A program made the position numbers and the translations under genes. Of a DNA stretch of 64,000 nt, positions 58,785 to 64,000 are shown in pieces; position 1 is the first letter of the stretch; each line of letters begins with the position of its first letter. The notes under the pieces are model-generated. The model did not search any database. It was not told the origin of the DNA and worked only from the letters and a program-made list of their open reading frames with translations. Source of the DNA: Siphonodentalium dalli (Eukaryota > Mollusca > Scaphopoda > Gadilida > Siphonodentaliidae); contig CP136062.1 in the NCBI GenBank assembly GCA_032622095.1, forward strand, positions 34,224,918 to 34,288,917, read 5' to 3'.

Positions 58785-59223
58785 ATTGTTGCGTTCCATA
58801 TGTGCATGCATATACATGGGTCGGGGAGATGGGGGTGGGGGTAAAAATACAGTTTTATTGAAATAAAGTGTTCATACAAACGGGCCGCGCAGTGCAGGCA
58901 TGTGATCATTAGGCGGCATGCTGAATACAGGTTCCAAAGGGGGTCCGTTCAAAATATGCAGCAAGCTTCCGAATGTAGGCTCCTGAATTGAGTATGTTTC
59001 AGTTGTTGCATAGTATTTAAATAATATACTGATTTTGTTTCGTTGCGCATATATATGTGGACTGGGTGTGTAGAAATACAGTTTTAGTGAAATAAAGTGT
59101 TGCAATGCGCATCCAGTAACAAAAAGGAGAAACATGACAATTTCATGTGTCCATGAACGCGGACACTAGAAAATAACAAAGCAAAATTATATACCCGTCA
59201 TTTTGTGACGGGCAACCCCCTAG
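58381..59223 (+). mobile_element. 843-bp Helitron deletion derivative carrying a foldback II end
   Basis: It starts TCTCTGTATATAAAA (15 bp of a Helitron 5' end), switches directly to the last 42 bp of foldback II (TTCTATTTTTAGATGTGAAG...), then continues as the Helitron 3' half to the hairpin and CTAG. It therefore keeps both Helitron termini and most likely arose by internal deletion of a unit that already carried foldback II. The first 404 bp of a second copy are at 55,518-55,921. Confidence 0.7.
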
Positions 59224-61494
59224 TCTATATATATAAAACCCGTCGTCTGTGTGTGTGTCTGTCTGTGTGTGTATAACTCGGTCACGCTTTTGGCGCGTTT
59301 ATAACTTTTCAACCATGCGTCCTATGTGGCCCAAATTTGTACCCCGACCTATAGTGTGTCATAAAAGGTGACTCACCAAATTTCACGCCGATTGGTTAAA
59401 GCAAACCTGAGATCTAACATGGTCCCCAAATGCAGCATTTGCACTCAAGTAGACACTATTTCTTATGACGTTTGTCGAAATGACGTCATTGACGTCGAAC
59501 ACAAACCAATACTTGCTTTGCTATTGTAGGCGAAACTTCCATGCGCTCTACCAAAGCGTTGTTGGAAATTAATGTGTCAGTTCAGGTTCAGTGTGAATTT
59601 ATGTTGATTTTGTCGCGGAAGTGCATGTATAGTGGGGTGTAGAGTCAAGACTCGAACGTTCTATACCGTCGTTGGGAATGGGTGGATGTAGTGGTTTGCA
59701 GAGCCAAGACTCGAACGTTCGTCGTTGGGAATGGGTGCTAATATGGTATTTTAATTTGCCAGTTGGGTTTGAACACAAGTAAAGAATGCTGTCTTTGATA
59801 CGAAAGTTGTGCATTGAGTGTGGAATCGAAGGAGTACCGGAAAAACGTGGGTAGGCGGTACCCAGTGGGTACCGTGAACTCAGTAAATTCGCCGGAACTC
59901 AGTTGAAAAAAGCACATTCCCGGGACAGGACTAATAATAGGGCATACAGTGTAAACAATACTGCCGACGCTAATTAATGCTCTTTTAATCTTTCGGTTGA
60001 GTGCAAATCTGATACAAGAATAAATGTTTAAAAGATCACAATGCGCGAAGCGCACGCGTTTTAAATTCATATAATGTGCGCGAAGCGCATAAAGGGGCTG
60101 CAGGCCCCTACCCCGCTAAATAAAGGTTCAGAATTGAGCCTGTTTCAGTCAGTATAGATTTAGTAAAATATCTCGATTGTTGCGTTCCATATATGTGCAT
60201 GCATATACGTGGGTTGGGGAGATGATGTTGGGGGCAAAAATACAGTTTTATTGAAATAAAGTTTTCATACAAATGGGCCGCGCAATGCATGGCGAATGGA
60301 CAGTCTGACCTCCCGCCAGTGGGTACCGTAAACTCAGTAAATTCGCCAAACTCAGTTAGAAAAATCACATTCTCGGGACAGGCCTAATAATAGGGCCTAT
60401 AGTGTAAGTAATACTGCCGACGCTAATTAATGTTCTTTTAATCTTTCGGTTGAGTGCAAATCTGATAACAGAATAAATGTTTAAAAGATCACAATGTGCG
60501 CGAAGCGCACGCAGTTTAAATTCATATAATGTGCGCGAAGCTCACTACGAGGCTGCAGACCCCTCCCCGCTAAATAAAGGTTCCGAATAGAGTCTGTTTC
60601 AGTTAGTAGGCCCTATAGATAAAGTAAAATATCTTGATTGTTGCGTTCCATATGTGCATGCATATATATACGTGGGTTGGGGAGATGATGTTGGGGGCAA
60701 AAATACAGTTTTATTGAAATAAAGTTTTCATACAAATGGGCCGCGCAATGCATGGCGAATGGACAGTCTGACCTCCCGCCAGTGGGTACCGTAAACTCAG
60801 TAAATTCGCCAAACTCAGTTAGAAAAATCACATTCTCGGGACAGGCCTAATAATAGGGCCTATAGTGTAAGTAATACTGCCGACGCTAATTAATGTTCTT
60901 TTAATCTTTCGGTTGAGTGCAAATCTGATAAAAGAATAAATGTTTAAAAGATCACAATGTGCGCGAAGCGCACGCAGTTTAAATTCATATAATGTGCGCG
61001 AAGCTCACTACGAGGCTGCAGACCCCTCCCCGCTAAATAAAGGTTCCGAATAGAGTCTGTTTCAGTTAGTAGGCCCTATATAGATAAAGTAAAATATCTT
61101 GATTGTTGCGTTCCATATGTGCATGCATATATATACGTGGGTTGGGGAGATGATGTTGGGGGCAAAAATACAGTTTTATTGAAATAAAGTTTTCATACAA
61201 ATGGGCCGCGCAATGCATGGCAACAAGCTCCCAAATGAAGGCTCCTGAATTGAGTATGTTTCGATTGGTGCATAGTAGTATTTAAATAATATACTGATTT
61301 TGTTTCGTGCAATAGGTGCATGCGCATATGTAGACTGGGTGTGTAGAAATACAGTTTTAGTGAAATAAAGTGTTCCAACGCGCATCCAGTAACAAAAAAA
61401 GAGAAGCATGACCATGAAAGCGGACACTAGAAAATGACAAAGAACATTTATATACCCGTCATTTTGTGACGGGCAACCCCCTAGTCTCTGTATA
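59224..61494 (+). mobile_element. non-autonomous Helitron, array unit with triplicated interior
   Basis: Canonical TCTATATATATAAAACCC start and hairpin-CTAG end; 2,271 bp. A roughly 462-466-bp internal segment is repeated in tandem ('gatgatgttgggggcaaaaa' at 60,221, 60,683 and 61,149). The first two copies join 'gcaatgcat' to 'ggcgaatggacag', a junction like that in unit 4. Confidence 0.8.
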
Positions 61495-63197
61495 TAAAAC
61501 CCGTCGTCTGTGTGTGTGTGTATAACTCGGTCACGCTTTTGGCGCGTTTATAACTTTTCAACCATGCGTCCAATGTGGCCCAAATTTGTACCACGACCTA
61601 TAGTGTGTCATAAAAGGTGACTCACCAAATTTCACGCCGATTGGTTAAAGCAAACCTGAGATCTAACATGGTCCCCAAATGCAGCATTTGCACTCAAGTA
61701 GACACTATTTCTTATGACGTTTGTCGAAATGACGTCATTGACGTCGAACGCAAAACAACACTTGATTTGCTATTGTAGGCGAAACTTCCATGCGCTCTAC
61801 CAAAGCGTTGTTGGAAATTAATGTGTCAGTTCAGGTTCAGTGTGAATTTAGGTAACGAATGTTGATTTGTCGCGGAAGTGCATGTATAGTGGGGTGTAGA
61901 GTCAAGACTCGAACGTTCTACCGTCGTTGGGAATGGGTGGATGTAGTGGTGTGCAGAGCCAAGACTCGAACGTTCGTCGTTGGGAATGGGTGCTAATATG
62001 GTATTTTAATTTGCCAGTTGGGTTTGAACATACGTAAAGAATGCTGTCTTTGATACGAAAGTTGTGCATTGAGTGTGGAATCGAAGGAGTACCGGTATAC
62101 ACGTGGGTAGGCGGTACCCAGTGGGTACCGTGAACTCAGTAAATTCGCCGGAACTCAGTTGGAAAAAGCACATTCCTGGGACAGGCCTAATAATAGGGCC
62201 TACAGTGTAAACAATACTGCCGACGCTAATTAATGCTCTTTTAATCTTTCGTTTGAGTGCAAATCTGATACAAGAATAAATGTTTAAAAGATCACAATGC
62301 GCGAAGCGCACGCAGTTTAAATTCATACAGGCATAATGTGAGCGAAGCTCACAAAGGGGCTGCAGGCCCCTCCTCCGCTAAATAAAGGTTCAGAATTGAG
62401 CCTGTTTCAGTTAGTATAGATTAAGTAAAATATCTTGATTGTTGCGTTCCATATATGTGCATGCATATACATGGGTTGGGGAGATGATGGTGGGGGCAAA
62501 AATACAGTGTTATTGAAATAAAGTGTTCATACAAATGGGCCACGCAGTGCAGGGCGTGTGATCAATAGGCTGCATGTTGAATACAGGGTCCGTTTAAAAT
62601 GTGCTGCAAGCTCCCTATATGTGCGCGAAGCTCACACACTATAAGATCATATAATGTGCGCAAAACGCAGAAAGGGGCTGTACATAGGCCCCTCCCCTCT
62701 AAATAAAGATTCCAAATTGAGCCTGTTTAATTCAGTTAGTATAGATAAAGTAAAATATTTTGATTGTTGCGTTCCATATGTGCATGCATATACATGGGTC
62801 GGTGAGATGGGGGTGGGGGTAAAAATACAGTTTTATTGAAATAAAGTGTTCATACAAACGGACCGCGCGGTGCAGGCGTTTTATCATTAGGCGGCATGCT
62901 GAATACAGGTTCCAACGAGGGTCCGTTCAAAATGTGCAGCAAGCTCCCGAATGTAGGCTCCTGAATTGAGTATGTTTTAGTTGGTGCATAGTATTAAAAT
63001 AATATACTGATTTTGTTTCGTTGCGCATATGTGGACTGGCTGTGTAGAAATAGAGTTTTAGTGAAATAAAGTGTTCCAACGCGCATCCAGTAACAAGAAA
63101 GAGAATCGTGACCATTCCATGTGTCCATGAACGCGGACACTAGAACATAAAAAAGAACATTTATATACCCGTCATTTTGTGACGGGCAACCCCCTAG
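61495..63197 (+). mobile_element. non-autonomous Helitron, array unit (1,703 bp)
   Basis: Starts TCTCTGTATATAAAACCC, so the 5' variant seen fused in the 843-bp derivative also exists in an undamaged unit. It ends with hairpin and CTAG at 63,194-63,197. Confidence 0.85.
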
Positions 63198-64000
63198 TCT
63201 ATATATATAAAACCCGTCGTCTGTGTGTGTGTGTGTGTATCTGTCTGTGTGTGTGTGTATAACTCGGTCACGCTTTTGGCGCGTTTATAACTTTTCAACC
63301 ATGCGTCCAATGTGGCCCAAATTTGTACCACGACCTATAGTGTATCATAAAAGGTGATTCACCAAATTTCACGCCGATTGGTCAAAGCAAACCTGAGATC
63401 TAATATGGTCCCCAAATGCAGCATTTGCACTCAAGTAGACACTATTTCTTATGACGTTTGTCGAAATGACGTCATTGACGTCGAACGCAAACCAACACTT
63501 GCTTTGCTATTGTAGGCGAAACTTCCATGCGCTCAAGCAAAGCGTTGTTGAACATATGCGCTAAATTAATGTGTCAGTTCAGGTTCAGTGTGAATTTAGG
63601 TAACGAATGTTGATTTTGTCCCGGAAGTGCATGTATAGTGGGGGTGTAGAGTCAAGACTCGAACGTTCTACCGTTGTTGGGAATGCATGGGGTGGATGTA
63701 GTGGTGTGCAGATTCAAGACTCGAACGTTCGTCGTTGGGAATGGGTGCTAATATGGTATTTTAATTTGCCAGTTGGGTTTGAACATAATTAAAGAATGCT
63801 GTCTTTGATACGAAAGTTGTGCATTGAGTGTGGAATCGAAGGAGTACCGGTATACACGAACGATGGCGAATGGACACAGTCTGACCTCCCGCCATTGGGT
63901 ACCGTGAACTCTGTAAATTCGCCGGAACTCAGTTGGAAAAAACACATTCCCGGGACAGGCCTAATAATAGGGCCTACCGTGTAAACAATACTGCCGACGC
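63198..64000 (+). mobile_element. non-autonomous Helitron, array unit cut by the window end
   Basis: Starts TCTATATATATAAAACCC right after the preceding CTAG. The body is collinear with other units to the last base, so the array extends beyond the window. Confidence 0.85.

Overview
This is eukaryotic, AT-rich, repeat-dense nuclear DNA. There are no operons or bacterial signals, and nearly all short ORFs lie in repeats. Three things point to a marine invertebrate, most likely a mollusc or other lophotrochozoan: the very frequent ACATGTA motif, a dispersed 160-161 bp tandem repeat (with 'GAGTTATGGCCC' and 'GGTTTCCGGATGATAAC') of a kind common in bivalve genomes, and the transposon mix. The taxonomic call is an inference from composition and repeat style, not from a marker gene.

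Layout. 1-20,200 is intergenic or intronic sequence with small dispersed repeats, several miniature inverted-repeat elements, one zinc-finger relic and an unusual array of the palindrome ACCGCGGT (about 7,114-7,316). At 20,231 a probable host gene starts on the + strand: a signal-peptide/PAN-apple-like first exon, then a phase-matched Cys-rich exon 11.75 kb downstream (32,297-32,375). The intron between them holds a large foldback-type structure (about 21,614-30,266) with roughly 1.1-1.4 kb inverted arms and a core of tandem repeats. Its right arm is split by a 2.9 kb cassette carrying the only long intact ORF of the window: a 578-residue DUF3504/Crypton-type tyrosine recombinase (27,274-29,010). 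The cassette lies between two perfect 127-bp direct repeats. The left arm carries this segment only once and so acts as a built-in empty site.

31,900-40,100 is a mosaic of snapback repeats, MITEs (some nested), a hAT-like terminus, a possible tRNA-derived SINE and a 45-bp palindromic repeat.

40,115-64,000 is a head-to-tail array of non-autonomous Helitrons. Each unit starts TCTATATATATAAAACCC (or a close variant) and ends with the hairpin CCCGTCATTTTGTGACGGG followed by CAACCCCCTAG; the next unit's TC follows directly. Unit 5 is interrupted by a second foldback element (49,608-54,731) with 1.28 kb near-identical arms, a 361-bp satellite core and a 4-5 bp target duplication. Later events made an 843-bp deletion-derivative Helitron and a 2,863-bp tandem duplication that copied part of the foldback.

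No Helitron Rep/helicase, retrotransposon polymerase, rRNA or convincing tRNA gene was seen. The main story is layered transposon activity: rolling-circle arrays, foldback elements with satellite cores, and an intact tyrosine recombinase that may still be mobile.
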